Part shown: piece by piece, positions 1 to 8,723 of the stretch
Layout of the letters: each line of letters starts with the position of its first letter
Numbering within the stretch: position 1 is the stretch's first letter
Assembly (NCBI GenBank): GCA_050951725.1
Contig: JBMNJO010000024.1
Location: 321,245-385,244 of the forward strand
Length of the DNA stretch: 64,000 nt
Direction: 5' to 3'
Source: DTU052 sp050951725
Lineage (GTDB): Bacteria; Bacillota; Syntrophomonadia; Syntrophomonadales; DTU052
Notes under the pieces: generated by a model
The model's input: only the letters and a program-made list of their open reading frames with translations
Told to the model about the DNA's origin: nothing
Databases searched by the model: none
Translations under genes and position numbers: made by a program

Positions 1-1104
1 CTTACTTTGTCTACGAAAGGAAGCGCCAAAGCTACCTCTTATGAAGAGATTGACAAGGCCCCCGAAGAAAGAGAAAGAGGAATAACCATCAACACCTCCC
101 ACGTGGAATATGAGACTGAGCATCGGCACTATGCGCACGTGGACTGCCCGGGGCACGCTGACTACATCAAGAACATGATCACCGGAGCGGCCCAGATGGA
201 CGGAGCCATCCTGGTGGTATCAGCCGCTGATGGCCCTATGCCTCAGACCCGGGAACACATCGTTCTGGCCCGGCAGGTTGGTGTACCCTATATCGTTGTA
301 TTCATGAACAAAACCGACATGGTCGATGATGAAGAGCTCCTCGAACTGGTCGAAATGGAAGTAAGAGACCTCTTGAATGAATACGAGTTTCCCGGAGATG
401 ACGTCCCGGTTATCCAGGGTTCAGCCCTCAAAGCTCTGCAATGCGGCTGCGGGGGGCGGGAATGCCCTAACTGTAAGGCCATATGGGAACTGATGGATGC
501 GGTGGACGAATATGTACCACTGCCGGAGAGAGCTGTAGACAAGCCTTTCCTGATGCCGATCGAGGACGTATTCACCATCACCGGCAGAGGCACCGTAACT
601 ACCGGCAGGGTAGAAAGAGGCCAGGTCAAGGTAGGAGACGAGGTGGAGATTGTAGGGATGAGAGACGCCACCCGCAAAACAGTCTGCACTGGAGTCGAGA
701 TGTTCAGAAAGCTCCTCGACTATGCTCAGGCTGGAGACAACATCGGCACCCTTCTCCGCGGGGTAGACCGTCGCGAAGTCGAGCGGGGAATGGTACTGGC
801 CAAGCCCGGTTCCATCAAGCCGCATGTTAATTTTAACGCCGAAGTATACGTGCTGACCAAAGAAGAAGGTGGCAGACATACCCCGTTCTTTCCGGGATAC
901 CGGCCACAATTCTATTTCCGCACCACTGACGTAACCGGAGTAATCACTCTGCCCGAAGGAGTAGAGATGGTAATGCCGGGTGACAACATCCAGATGGCGA
1001 TCGAACTGATAACCCCCATAGCCATAGAAGAGGGGTTAAGGTTTGCGATCCGTGAAGGTGGAAGAACCGTAGGTGCCGGAGTAGTTACCGGAATCAGCGA
1101 ATAG
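1..1104 (+). CDS. tuf: Elongation factor Tu, first copy (5' end outside window)
   Basis: EF-Tu is the GTPase that delivers aminoacyl-tRNA to the ribosomal A site. The window opens in frame at the codon equal to Leu34 of the complete copy at 15645-16847, so 367 of 400 residues are present. The DCPGH (G3), NKTD (G4) and SALK (G5) motifs are visible; the P-loop lies outside. It differs from the second copy at only two residues (Ala/Ser in VVS-ADG, Leu/Met in YVP-PER). Like that copy it has a C-x-C-x4-C-x2-C insertion after the G5 motif. The two DNA sequences diverge right after the stop codon. A terminator-like hairpin follows. Confidence 0.97.
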   Translation, partial: LTLSTKGSAKATSYEEIDKAPEERERGITINTSHVEYETEHRHYAHVDCPGHADYIKNMITGAAQMDGAILVVSAADGPMPQTREHIVLARQVGVPYIVVFMNKTDMVDDEELLELVEMEVRDLLNEYEFPGDDVPVIQGSALKALQCGCGGRECPNCKAIWELMDAVDEYVPLPERAVDKPFLMPIEDVFTITGRGTVTTGRVERGQVKVGDEVEIVGMRDATRKTVCTGVEMFRKLLDYAQAGDNIGTLLRGVDRREVERGMVLAKPGSIKPHVNFNAEVYVLTKEEGGRHTPFFPGYRPQFYFRTTDVTGVITLPEGVEMVMPGDNIQMAIELITPIAIEEGLRFAIREGGRTVGAGVVTGISE

Positions 1105-1139
1105 CCTGTTAACCTCACAGCAAAAGACTTTGCAGAATC

Positions 1140-1168
1140 AGGACAGGGTGTGTAGAACCCTGTCTTTG
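1140..1168 (+). terminator. Terminator-like hairpin after tuf
   Basis: A perfect 8-bp stem, GACAGGGT (1142-1149) pairing with ACCCTGTC (1157-1164), with a 7-nt loop and a short TTT tail. It sits between tuf and the rpmG promoter. The T-run is weak, so termination may be partial. Confidence 0.5.
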
Positions 1169-1171
1169 ATG

Positions 1172-1201
1172 TTGACATACAGGTTTTGGTTATGATAGAT
1201 T
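1172..1201 (+). promoter_or_regulatory. Sigma-A type promoter for rpmG-secE-nusG
   Basis: A consensus -35 TTGACA (1172-1177), an 18-bp spacer and -10 TAGATT (1196-1201) lie 34 bases upstream of the rpmG start and just after the tuf hairpin. Confidence 0.6.
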
Positions 1202-1234
1202 AAATGTTGCGATTGTTTTACAGGAGGTGCCAAT

Positions 1235-1384
1235 ATGCGGGTCGCTGTTACTATGTCCTGCACGCAGTGCAAACAAAGAAATTACATGACCACCAAAGAT
1301 AAGAAAAAACATCCGGAAAAACTTGAGCTCAGGAAGTATTGCCGCTTCTGTAACGAGCATACGGTTCACAAAGAAGGCAAGTAA
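1235..1384 (+). CDS. rpmG: Ribosomal protein bL33, zinc-binding form
   Basis: A 49-residue large-subunit protein near the E site. It begins MRVAVTMSCTQCKQRNY and has two Cys-x2-Cys pairs (C9/C12, C36/C39), which mark the zinc-binding (C+) type of L33. An AGGAGGTG ribosome binding site lies just before the ATG. It is the first gene of the rpmG-secE-nusG run, the standard bacterial position. The gene is short but length, motif and context all agree. Confidence 0.95.
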   Translation: MRVAVTMSCTQCKQRNYMTTKDKKKHPEKLELRKYCRFCNEHTVHKEGK

Positions 1385-1406
1385 CCCTGTAAGGTTGTGA
1401 AATTTA

Positions 1407-1724
1407 GTGGCCAATAATGAAACGAAGAATATTAATAAGAATACTAATAAGGAAAACGCGAAGGATACACTTAAGGGTGCTCCAAAGAACACGCCCAAGA
1501 AAAAACCTCAAGGAGCTAACGTGGGCAATCTCTGGACAAGAACGCGTGATTATCTGACCAGTGTCTATAACGAGTTGAAGAAGGTCCATTGGCCTGATCG
1601 CCGGGCATTGGTAATGTATACCGTGGTCGTTCTGATCGCCGTAGCCCTGGTAAGTGGTCTTTTGTGGCTTTTGGATAATATAATAGGCTTCCTGTTGGAT
1701 TTGGTGTTTAAGGCCTTTGCATAG
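1407..1724 (+). CDS. secE: Preprotein translocase subunit SecE
   Basis: A small essential membrane subunit of the SecYEG protein-conducting channel. The 105-residue protein has a lysine- and asparagine-rich hydrophilic N-terminus (about 1-35), the conserved amphipathic stretch YNELKKVHWPDR and one C-terminal transmembrane helix (about 70-100). The start is GTG; a nearby ATG is out of frame. The ribosome binding site is weak. It lies between rpmG and nusG as in most bacteria; the tRNA-Trp gene often found here in other species is absent. Confidence 0.93.
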   Translation: MANNETKNINKNTNKENAKDTLKGAPKNTPKKKPQGANVGNLWTRTRDYLTSVYNELKKVHWPDRRALVMYTVVVLIAVALVSGLLWLLDNIIGFLLDLVFKAFA

Positions 1725-1768
1725 GTGGTGTTGACGTCATTCAGGATGGAGATTTTTTAAAACTCGAT

Positions 1769-2332
1769 ATGGAAGAATCTGAACCTGGCGCTGAGACCAG
1801 CACATCAGGTGACCGCAAGTGGTATGTTGTGCATACCTATTCCGGGTATGAAAACAAGGTTAAAGCCAACCTGGAAAAGCGCGTGGAATCCATGAATATG
1901 GAGGACCAGATATTCAACGTGATCATTCCCGAGGAGGATGAGATAGAGTACAAAGGAGGCCAAAGGAAGGTCACGAAGCGCCGAATTTTTCCAGGCTATG
2001 TCATGGTTGACATGACTTTGACTGATGATTCATGGATTACGGTGAGACACACCCCAGGAGTTATCGGCTTTGTTGGAAGCGGAACCAAACCTATACCACT
2101 TCAAAAACAAGAAGTCGATAAGATTTTGCGCCATATGGGTTTAATTGGCGGCAAACCAAAGATAGACATACAGGTTGGCCAGCATGTAAGAGTCAAGAGC
2201 GGTCCTTTCGAAAACTTCGAAGGGGTGGTTAAAGAAGTACTGGCTGACCGCGGTAAAATAAGGGTTAATATATCAATGTTTGGTCGAGAGACTCCCATCG
2301 AACTGGAATACGAGCAGATAGACAAGATCTAA
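1769..2332 (+). CDS. nusG: Transcription termination/antitermination protein NusG
   Basis: NusG binds RNA polymerase and modulates elongation, pausing and transcription-translation coupling. The 187-residue protein has the NGN domain starting at RKWYVVHTYSGYE (about 16-28), including the signature RRIFPGYVMVDM, and a C-terminal KOW domain (about 130-187, with VKSGPFENFEG). The first 15 residues are an acidic extension. No strong ribosome binding site is seen close to the ATG; a GGATGGAG stretch lies about 17 bases upstream. Neighbours are secE and rplK. Confidence 0.95.
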   Translation: MEESEPGAETSTSGDRKWYVVHTYSGYENKVKANLEKRVESMNMEDQIFNVIIPEEDEIEYKGGQRKVTKRRIFPGYVMVDMTLTDDSWITVRHTPGVIGFVGSGTKPIPLQKQEVDKILRHMGLIGGKPKIDIQVGQHVRVKSGPFENFEGVVKEVLADRGKIRVNISMFGRETPIELEYEQIDKI

Positions 2333-2347
2333 AAGGAGGTGCATCGA

Positions 2348-2773
2348 ATGGCGAAGAAGGTAATGGGATTGGTCAAGTTACAGATACCGGCAGGAAAGGC
2401 TACACCGGCTCCCCCAGTCGGACCGGCACTGGGTCAGTACGGAGTTAACATAATGGCTTTTTGCAAGGACTACAACTCAAGAACCGCCAATCAAGCCGGC
2501 TACATAGTACCGGTGGAGATTACTGTTTTTGAAGACAGGTCCTTCACGTTTGTGCTGAAAACCCCGCCTGCATCAGATCTTTTGAAAAAGGCTGCCGGGG
2601 TCGATAAAGGCTCCGGGGTTCCTAATAAAACCAAGACCGGTAAGGTCAGTCGTAGTAAGGTTAGAGAAATCGCAGAACTGAAGATGCAGGATTTGAACGC
2701 TTACGACATTGAGGCGGCTGTTAAAATGGTAGAGGGAACAGCTCGCAGCATGGGGATAGAAATCACAGGGTAA
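2348..2773 (+). CDS. rplK: Ribosomal protein uL11
   Basis: L11 binds 23S rRNA in the GTPase-associated centre and takes part in factor-dependent GTP hydrolysis and the stringent response. The 141-residue protein shows the proline-rich N-terminal segment PAGKATPAPPVGPALG and the C-terminal RNA-binding domain with KVREIAELKMQDLNA. ATG 2348 is chosen because AAAGGAGGT ends eight bases before it. An upstream in-frame GTG overlaps that site and is unlikely. It is followed by rplA. Confidence 0.96.
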   Translation: MAKKVMGLVKLQIPAGKATPAPPVGPALGQYGVNIMAFCKDYNSRTANQAGYIVPVEITVFEDRSFTFVLKTPPASDLLKKAAGVDKGSGVPNKTKTGKVSRSKVREIAELKMQDLNAYDIEAAVKMVEGTARSMGIEITG

Positions 2774-2831
2774 TAGTCAGGTTTCACTAGGTGGGAGGAT
2801 ATAATCCGCAAATACCACAGGAGGGAAGAGC

Positions 2832-3533
2832 ATGAAGAGAGGCAAGAATTACCAAGAGGCACAAAAACAGATTGATAACGAAAAGCTCTACGATCCGCAG
2901 GAAGCCCTGCAAAAGGTTAAAGAGCTGTCCCGGGCCAAATTTGATGAGACTATTGAGGTTCACATTAAGCTGGGAGTAGACCCCCGTCACGCGGATCAGC
3001 AGGTCAGGGGTACGGTGAGCCTGCCCCATGGAACCGGCAAAACCCGCAGGGTACTGGTCTTTGCCAAAGGCGACAAAGCCAAAGAAGCGGAACAAGCCGG
3101 AGCTGATTTTGTTGGTGCTGAGGACCTGCAGGAGAAGATCCAGGGTGGATGGCTGGATTTCGACGTCGCGGTAGCTACCCCTGATATGATGTCAGTGGTG
3201 GGCCGACTCGGAAAGATCCTGGGACCTCGTGGATTGATGCCCAACCCGAAATCAGGCACCGTTACTTTTGATATAGCACGTACCATCAAGGAACTGAAAG
3301 CAGGGAGAATTGAGTATAGGGTTGATAAAACCGCTATCATTCACGCCCCGATAGGGAAGGTATCTTTTTCTCTGGAAGCCCTTGAAGAGAATTTCAATGC
3401 ATTCGCTGATGCTCTGATTAAGGCTAAACCAGCCGCAGCCAAAGGCCAATACATGAGATCAATCAGCGTGTGCTCAACTATGGGCCCCGGTATCCGGATG
3501 AACCCAATAGTGGTAATGCAAAAAGGCAAATAA
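2832..3533 (+). CDS. rplA: Ribosomal protein uL1
   Basis: L1 forms the mobile stalk that helps release deacylated tRNA from the E site, and in many bacteria it represses its own L11-L1 operon. The 233-residue protein contains the L1 signature GPRGLMPNPKSGTVT near residues 136-150 and has the usual length. AGGAGGGAAG precedes the ATG. It follows rplK; the L10 leader starts just downstream. Confidence 0.96.
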   Translation: MKRGKNYQEAQKQIDNEKLYDPQEALQKVKELSRAKFDETIEVHIKLGVDPRHADQQVRGTVSLPHGTGKTRRVLVFAKGDKAKEAEQAGADFVGAEDLQEKIQGGWLDFDVAVATPDMMSVVGRLGKILGPRGLMPNPKSGTVTFDIARTIKELKAGRIEYRVDKTAIIHAPIGKVSFSLEALEENFNAFADALIKAKPAAAKGQYMRSISVCSTMGPGIRMNPIVVMQKGK

Positions 3534-3549
3534 CCGATTGTCTGAAAAC

Positions 3550-3632
3550 AAATAATCAGTTGGCTGTAGACAGCGGGTGGCCCCCGGCCTTAATTCCCCG
3601 CCGAGGTTAACGCTCAGGTTGGAAAACAATAC
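3550..3632 (+). promoter_or_regulatory. L10 leader (autoregulatory mRNA structure)
   Basis: The 160-base gap between rplA and rplJ contains a GC-rich structured stretch (CAGCGGGTGG, then CCCCGCCGAGGTTAACGC) resembling the conserved L10-binding leader found before rplJ in Firmicutes. It is followed by an attenuator hairpin. In this family, binding of L10-L12 to the leader lowers rplJL expression. A covariance-model search was not possible. Confidence 0.65.
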
Positions 3633-3668
3633 AACCTCTGTGCTATACCTTGGTGCAGAGGTTTTTTA
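3633..3668 (+). terminator. Attenuator/terminator before rplJ
   Basis: Stem AACCTCTG (3633-3640) with CAGAGGTT (3656-3663), then a T-rich tail, 28 bases upstream of the rplJ start. Its position right after the L10 leader suggests a regulated attenuator rather than an operon end. Confidence 0.7.
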
Positions 3669-3695
3669 TTTCGTGCAAGGGAGGTGAAAAGTTAA

Positions 3696-4220
3696 GTGTC
3701 AAACCTTGAGGCAAAAAAACAAGCAGTCCAGGAGATCCAGAGCCGTCTTCAAGAGGCTAATCTAGTGGTTTTTACCGATTATCGGGGCTTGAATGTAGGC
3801 GAAATGAATGAACTCCGGGGCAAGCTTAAAGCTGCAGGAGCTGAGTACAAGGTCGTTAAGAATACCCTGACCCGATTTGCCTTGCAGAACATCGGGTTGG
3901 AAGAAATGGTACCCTATACAGAAGGCCCCAACGCCGTGCTGTTCAGCACCAACGAACCGGTGGAACCCGCCAAAATACTTTTTGACTTTGCCAGGACCCA
4001 TAAGAACCTGGAGGTAAAAGTTGGCATACTGGAGGGAAATGTAATCGGAGTTGACCAGATCAAGGGTCTCTCAACATTACCTTCAAGAGAGGTTTTGATT
4101 GCCCAGGTCCTAGGCGGTCTGCAGGCACCGTTATATGGTTTTGCCTATGTACTCAAGGCCAACCTTTCAGGTTTGGTAAGGGCTCTGGATGCCATACGCG
4201 AACAAAAGGAAGCATCATAA
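3696..4220 (+). CDS. rplJ: Ribosomal protein uL10
   Basis: L10 anchors the L7/L12 dimers to the ribosomal stalk base. The 174-residue protein has the N-terminal rRNA-binding domain (VVFTDYRGLNVGEMNELR, VVKNTLTRFAL) and a C-terminal helix for L12 binding. The start is GTG behind GGGAGGTG. It lies downstream of its leader/attenuator and upstream of rplL, as expected for the L10 operon. Confidence 0.96.
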   Translation: MSNLEAKKQAVQEIQSRLQEANLVVFTDYRGLNVGEMNELRGKLKAAGAEYKVVKNTLTRFALQNIGLEEMVPYTEGPNAVLFSTNEPVEPAKILFDFARTHKNLEVKVGILEGNVIGVDQIKGLSTLPSREVLIAQVLGGLQAPLYGFAYVLKANLSGLVRALDAIREQKEAS

Positions 4221-4252
4221 GAATAAAAAATTGACAGGAGGTAGTATAAAGA

Positions 4253-4633
4253 ATGAGTAAAGTGCAGGAAGTAATTGATCTGGTTAAAGGTTTGACAGTA
4301 TTGGAACTGGCAGAACTGGTTAAGGCTCTGGAAGAGGAGTTTGGGGTAAGCGCGGCCGCTCCGGTTGCTGTAGCTGCTGCACCAGCTGCTGCCGGAGCCG
4401 CAGCTGAGCCGGTCGAAGAGCAGACCGAATTTGATGTAATACTTACCGCAATCGGCGAGAAGAAGGTCAACGTGATCAAGGTGGTAAGAGAGTTGACTTC
4501 TCTGGGACTGAAGGAAGCCAAGGAACTTGTTGACTCAGCTCCCGCACCCATTAAGGAAAAAATCAGCAAGCAGGAAGCAGAAGAGATTAAAGCCAAATTG
4601 GAAGAGGCTGGAGGAACCGCTCAAATCAAATAA
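4253..4633 (+). CDS. rplL: Ribosomal protein bL12 (L7/L12)
   Basis: A stalk protein that recruits translation GTPases. The 126 residues comprise an N-terminal dimerisation domain (about 1-32), an alanine-rich hinge (about 35-52) and a C-terminal factor-binding domain beginning near EEQTEFDVIL, with the conserved KEAKELVD stretch. ATG follows GGAGGTAG. A strong terminator comes directly after it. Confidence 0.96.
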   Translation: MSKVQEVIDLVKGLTVLELAELVKALEEEFGVSAAAPVAVAAAPAAAGAAAEPVEEQTEFDVILTAIGEKKVNVIKVVRELTSLGLKEAKELVDSAPAPIKEKISKQEAEEIKAKLEEAGGTAQIK

Positions 4634-4657
4634 TCCTGCTGACAACAGAATGGAGAT

Positions 4658-4687
4658 AAAAACACGCTTAACCGAGCGTGTTTTTTC
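4658..4687 (+). terminator. Rho-independent terminator after rplL
   Basis: Stem AACACGCT (4661-4668) with AGCGTGTT (4675-4682), a 6-nt loop, and an uninterrupted T-run. It ends the L10-L12 transcription unit. Confidence 0.85.
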
Positions 4688-4752
4688 ATGAGCGCAAGGT
4701 TTAGGCGGACAGGGAACAATCCTGACTTTGACAACCCAGCAGCATAAAAACA

Positions 4753-4785
4753 GGCCGCAGCCCTTATCGATAAAGGGTTGCGGCC
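4753..4785. other. Strong inverted repeat, probable terminator on the - strand
   Basis: A 13-bp stem with one G-U pair (4753-4765 with 4773-4785) around a 7-nt loop. On the - strand it is followed by five T, which fits a terminator for leftward transcription, but no leftward gene is seen nearby. It may belong to the repeat cluster just downstream. Confidence 0.5.
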
Positions 4786-4829
4786 CCTTTGGGTCCACAC
4801 AAATATGTAGGGCAACGACCTGGCTCTTT

Positions 4830-4992
4830 CGGGGACATCATACTAAATTATTCTGGCGGATTTGTATTCGGGGCACCATAGTAAATTATTCTGGCGGATT
4901 TTGTATTCGGGGACACCATGCTAAACCTTTCTGGCGGATGAATCCTCCCTATTAAATATGGTGTCCCCAAAATAGCCTGGAATGGTATCCCC
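4830..4992. repeat. 39-bp tandem repeat cluster with inverted GGTGTCCCC copies
   Basis: Three direct units start at 4830, 4869 and 4908, an exact 39-bp period. Each begins CGGGG(A)CAYCAT, continues with TAAATTATT or a variant and ends CTGGCGGAT. Two inverted copies of the head follow (ATGGTGTCCCC near 4959-4969 and ATGGTATCCCC near 4982-4992), so the third unit and the first inverted copy could form a long hairpin. No transposase or plausible gene lies here. Similar GGGGACACCAT elements accompany REP-type tyrosine transposases in other bacteria (from memory). The rest of 4690-5066 shows nothing else I can name. Confidence 0.7.
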
Positions 4993-5130
4993 GAAATACC
5001 GAAATAGCCCTGTCCCTGCCCCCCGGCAGAAAACGGAAGAGAAAAGTAGTCATTGGAGTTTTAAACTTGATAGTTTTAATAAAAATAGGGTTATAATTGA
5101 AATATGTTCATCTGTTACATATAAGTATCC

Positions 5131-5159
5131 TTGACTGCCGTTAAATGCTATGATAACAT
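5131..5159 (+). promoter_or_regulatory. Probable rpoB promoter
   Basis: -35 TTGACT (5131-5136), 17-bp spacer, -10 TAACAT (5154-5159). The 11 bases TAACATTAATA recur at the same position in the rplM promoter. A second candidate lies upstream: TTGATA (5067-5072) and a perfect TATAAT (5092-5097), with a long 19-bp spacer. Confidence 0.55.
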
Positions 5160-5226
5160 TAATACTTGCGATTCATATAACTGTCAAAGGATGTATGGAT
5201 ATTCAGATTCACACCGATCAGGGCAC

Positions 5227-5259
5227 AAAAAGCGAGGTAACTAGCGACACCTTGCTTTT
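5227..5259 (+). promoter_or_regulatory. Leader hairpin before rpoB
   Basis: AAAAGCGAGG pairs with CCTTGCTTTT (one G-U pair) across an 11-12 nt loop, followed by a T-rich stretch ending about 30 bases before the rpoB start. It could be an attenuator in the rpoBC leader; this is inferred from structure only. Confidence 0.4.
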
Positions 5260-5298
5260 CACTCTTTTAGGATTACGAAAAGGGGTGAGATAAACTTA

Positions 5299-8200
5299 AT
5301 GGCTCATGTCATTAAATGCGGCAAAAGAGAGAGAGTCAGCTATGCCAGAACCACCGAGGTTATAGATCTGCCTAACCTCATCGAAGTACAGACCAACTCC
5401 TATGAATGGTTCCTTAAGGAAGGCCTGCGCGAGGCCCTTGAGGAAGTTTTCCCCATCGAAGATTACACAGGTAAGCTTCAACTCCAATTCGTTGGCTACC
5501 ATCTTGGTCAACCCAAATATGAGGTCCAGGAGTGTAAGGAACGTGATGCCAGTTACCAGGCTCCCCTCAAACTTAAGGTCAGGTTAACGGATAAAGAAAC
5601 CGGAGAACTAAGAGAGTCAGATGTATATATGGGCGACTTGCCCATAATGACCGAAAAAGGAACCTTTATTATAAACGGAGCGGAAAGGGTTGTTGTCAGC
5701 CAGCTGGTCAAATCTCCGGGAGTTTACTTCAACGAGCGTTTGGATTTGACCGGTAATGTTCTGTACGGTGCCACCATAATACCTAACCGTGGCGCCTGGT
5801 TTGAATTGGAGATGGATGCGTTCGGGGCCGTCTATACTCGTATAGACAAGACCAGGAAGATACCAGTATCCGTATTGTTAAGGTGTCTGGGATACGAAAC
5901 CAACGACGATATTCTGAAACTGTACGATAATGATGAAACCATTGCCCGTACGCTGGAAAAGGATACAACCAGTAACCGTGAAGAGGCACTTATTGAGTTT
6001 CACCGGCGCCTGCGGCCTGGGGAACTGGCTACGGTGGAAGGTGCGGGGCAACTGCTTAACAACCTGTTCTTTGACCCCCGTCGTTATGACCTGGCGGCTG
6101 TAGGGCGTTACAAGATAAACAAGAAACTGGAGCTTACGATTCCGGACGATAACCGGCATCTTACTGTCGACGACATGACCGCGACCATTGGTTATCTCCT
6201 CAATCTGGTTAAGGGTGAGGGAAAGGTTGATGTAATCGACCATCTGGGTAACCGGAGACTGCGGTCGGTGGGTGAGCTTTTACAGAACCAGTTTCGTACT
6301 GGACTGGTCCGGATGGAAAGGGTAGTCAAGGAGCGGATGAGTATTCACGATGTTGAAACTCTGACTCCCCAGGTGCTGATTAACATAAGACCTATTACTG
6401 CTGTTGTCAAAGAGTTTTTTGGAAGTTCCCAGCTTTCTCAGTTTATGGATCAGACCAACCCGCTGGCGGAACTTACTCATAAAAGACGTTTATCAGCGCT
6501 TGGTCCTGGAGGCTTGACCCGGGAAAGGGCTGGTTTCCAGGTTCGAGACGTGCATCACTCTCACTATGGCCGGGTGTGTCCCATTGAAACACCTGAAGGC
6601 CCGAACATAGGATTGATCGGTTCCTTGAGTACGTACGCCCGGGTTAATCGGTTTGGCTTTATTGAGACCCCGTATCGCAAGGTTGATAAAGCCGAAAAGA
6701 GGGTGACGGGCGAGATTATATATCTCTCGGCCGATGAAGAAGAGGATTATGTAATTGCGCAGGCCAATGCCCCAATTGATGATCAGGGGTATTTTACCCA
6801 GGACCGGGTCAATGTTCACAAGGGATCAGAGTATTTTGAAACCCCGGTCGAGCGGGTTGATTTTATGGACGTATCGCCCAAACAGGTATTCAGCGTGGCT
6901 ACAGCGCTGATTCCGTTCCTGGAACACGACGACGCTAACCGGGCATTGATGGGAGCCAACATGCAACGGCAGGCAGTGCCCCTGATAAAAGCAGAGGCAC
7001 CCCTGGTTGGAACCGGTCTCGAGTACAAAGCAGCCAAGGACTCGGGCGCGGTCGTGCTGGCACGCAAATCGGGCACTATCAAAAAAGTCAGCGCCAGAAG
7101 GATTGAGACCAGAAACGATGACGGGACCACAGATCATTTTGATCTCTTGAAATTCGCGCGCTCCAATCATGGGACTTCCATAAACCAGCGTCCAATCGTT
7201 GCTGAGGGCCAGCGCGTGGAAGCCGGCGAGGTTATTGCGGACGGACCTTCAACCGATCAGGGTGAATTGGCTTTGGGCCGCAATGTATTGGTCGCGTTCA
7301 TGCCCTGGGAAGGTTACAACTATGAGGATGCCATTCTGATTTCAGAAAAACTTGTGATGGAAGATGTGTTTACTTCCATTCACATTGAGGAATATGAATG
7401 TGAGGCCCGCGATACGAAATTGGGACCGGAGGAGATTACCCGGGATATCCCCAACGTATCAGAGGACATGCTGAAAAATCTTGATGAACGCGGTGTAATA
7501 AGGATTGGAGCCGAGGTCAACGCCGATGACATCCTGGTGGGTAAAGTTACTCCCAAGGGTGAAACCGAGCTTACTCCGGAGGAACGGTTGTTAAGGGCCA
7601 TTTTCGGGGAAAAGGCCCGGGAAGTAAGGGATTCTTCATTAAGAGTTCCTCATGGAGAATCGGGAAAAATTGTGGATGTGAAGGTGTTTTCCCGGGAAAA
7701 TGGGGATGAATTGCCCCCTGGAGTAAGTCAGCTGGTCCGCGTTTATGTGGCCCAAAAAAGGAAAATCTCTGAAGGCGACAAGATGGCCGGGCGCCATGGA
7801 AACAAAGGGGTAATATCACGGATTATTCCGGTAGAGGATATGCCCTTCCTGCCTGATGGAACACCGGTTGAGATAGTATTGAACCCGCTGGGGGTTCCTT
7901 CCCGTATGAATATCGGTCAGGTACTGGAATGTCACCTGGGATGGGTTGCCAAGGCGCTCGGTTTTTATGCGGCAACCCCGGTATTTGACGGAGCCATAGA
8001 GGAAGACATATTTGAAAATCTGGCCGATGCCGGGCTGCGTGATGACGGTAAGATAGAACTCCGCGACGGAAGGACCGGTCATAAGTTTGATAACCCGGTG
8101 ACTGTTGGATATGTTTATATGCTTAAACTTGCCCACCTGGTGGATGATAAGATACATGCGCGGTCCATAGGGCCGTATTCTCTGGTAACCCAGCAGCCTT

Positions 8201-8685
8201 TGGGCGGCAAGGCACAGTTTGGCGGTCAGAGGTTTGGTGAAATGGAGGTTTGGGCTTTAGAAGCCTACGGCGCTTCTTATACGCTTCAAGAGATACTTAC
8301 GGTCAAGTCCGATGATGTTGTGGGTCGCCTGAAGACCTATGAATCCATCGTTAAAGGAGAGAACATCCCTGAGCCCGGTGTTCCCGAATCATTCAAGGTA
8401 TTGATCAAGGAACTTCAGAGTCTGTGCCTGGATGTGCGCATCCTTTCGGAGGATGATCACGAGATTGCTATAAAGGATGTTGATGAAGAGATCAATGAGA
8501 CTGATAAGGCACGAGATTTGGGGTTGGACATCCCTATACCCCCCAGACCTGCGCGTTTGACGTCCCCCAAGAAGAGTTCGGATGAAACTGAGGAGGACGA
8601 TGACGATGATGAGAAACTGTTCGCAGAAGAGGAACAGGGGGAAGATGAGACTCAAGAATTAATTACTATTGAGGATGAATTCTAG
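5299..8685 (+). CDS. rpoB: DNA-directed RNA polymerase subunit beta
   Basis: The beta subunit of RNA polymerase, forming one side of the catalytic cleft. It is 1128 residues long. Rifampicin cluster I starts near residue 373 (FFGSSQLSQFMDQTNP, THKRRLSALGPGG), with the Asp, His and Ser of drug-sensitive enzymes present. Other signatures seen are RVCPIETPEGPNIGL, GRHGNKGVIS and GGKAQFGGQRFGEMEVWALEAYGA. The last 35 or so residues form a strongly acidic tail. The ATG is preceded by AGGGGTGAG. It has its own promoter region because rplL ends in a terminator, and it is followed closely by rpoC. Confidence 0.98.
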   Translation: MAHVIKCGKRERVSYARTTEVIDLPNLIEVQTNSYEWFLKEGLREALEEVFPIEDYTGKLQLQFVGYHLGQPKYEVQECKERDASYQAPLKLKVRLTDKETGELRESDVYMGDLPIMTEKGTFIINGAERVVVSQLVKSPGVYFNERLDLTGNVLYGATIIPNRGAWFELEMDAFGAVYTRIDKTRKIPVSVLLRCLGYETNDDILKLYDNDETIARTLEKDTTSNREEALIEFHRRLRPGELATVEGAGQLLNNLFFDPRRYDLAAVGRYKINKKLELTIPDDNRHLTVDDMTATIGYLLNLVKGEGKVDVIDHLGNRRLRSVGELLQNQFRTGLVRMERVVKERMSIHDVETLTPQVLINIRPITAVVKEFFGSSQLSQFMDQTNPLAELTHKRRLSALGPGGLTRERAGFQVRDVHHSHYGRVCPIETPEGPNIGLIGSLSTYARVNRFGFIETPYRKVDKAEKRVTGEIIYLSADEEEDYVIAQANAPIDDQGYFTQDRVNVHKGSEYFETPVERVDFMDVSPKQVFSVATALIPFLEHDDANRALMGANMQRQAVPLIKAEAPLVGTGLEYKAAKDSGAVVLARKSGTIKKVSARRIETRNDDGTTDHFDLLKFARSNHGTSINQRPIVAEGQRVEAGEVIADGPSTDQGELALGRNVLVAFMPWEGYNYEDAILISEKLVMEDVFTSIHIEEYECEARDTKLGPEEITRDIPNVSEDMLKNLDERGVIRIGAEVNADDILVGKVTPKGETELTPEERLLRAIFGEKAREVRDSSLRVPHGESGKIVDVKVFSRENGDELPPGVSQLVRVYVAQKRKISEGDKMAGRHGNKGVISRIIPVEDMPFLPDGTPVEIVLNPLGVPSRMNIGQVLECHLGWVAKALGFYAATPVFDGAIEEDIFENLADAGLRDDGKIELRDGRTGHKFDNPVTVGYVYMLKLAHLVDDKIHARSIGPYSLVTQQPLGGKAQFGGQRFGEMEVWALEAYGASYTLQEILTVKSDDVVGRLKTYESIVKGENIPEPGVPESFKVLIKELQSLCLDVRILSEDDHEIAIKDVDEEINETDKARDLGLDIPIPPRPARLTSPKKSSDETEEDDDDDEKLFAEEEQGEDETQELITIEDEF

Positions 8686-8723
8686 GTACCGCTTATACTC
8701 ACTAGAGAAGGGAGAGTTTAAGC

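Noticed and set aside
421..909. - strand frames opposite both tuf copies (also 16164-16652)
   Set aside because: They repeat only because tuf is duplicated; no sign of coding other than mirroring EF-Tu codon use.
1385..1406. tRNA-Trp between rpmG and secE
   Set aside because: The gap is only 22 bases; no tRNA fits.
4830..4940. CRISPR-like direct repeats
   Set aside because: Units are contiguous, with no unique spacers and no cas genes; a tandem repeat.
4728..4955. Small + strand open frame of 75 codons
   Set aside because: Made of the 39-bp repeat units; the protein is just a translated repeat.
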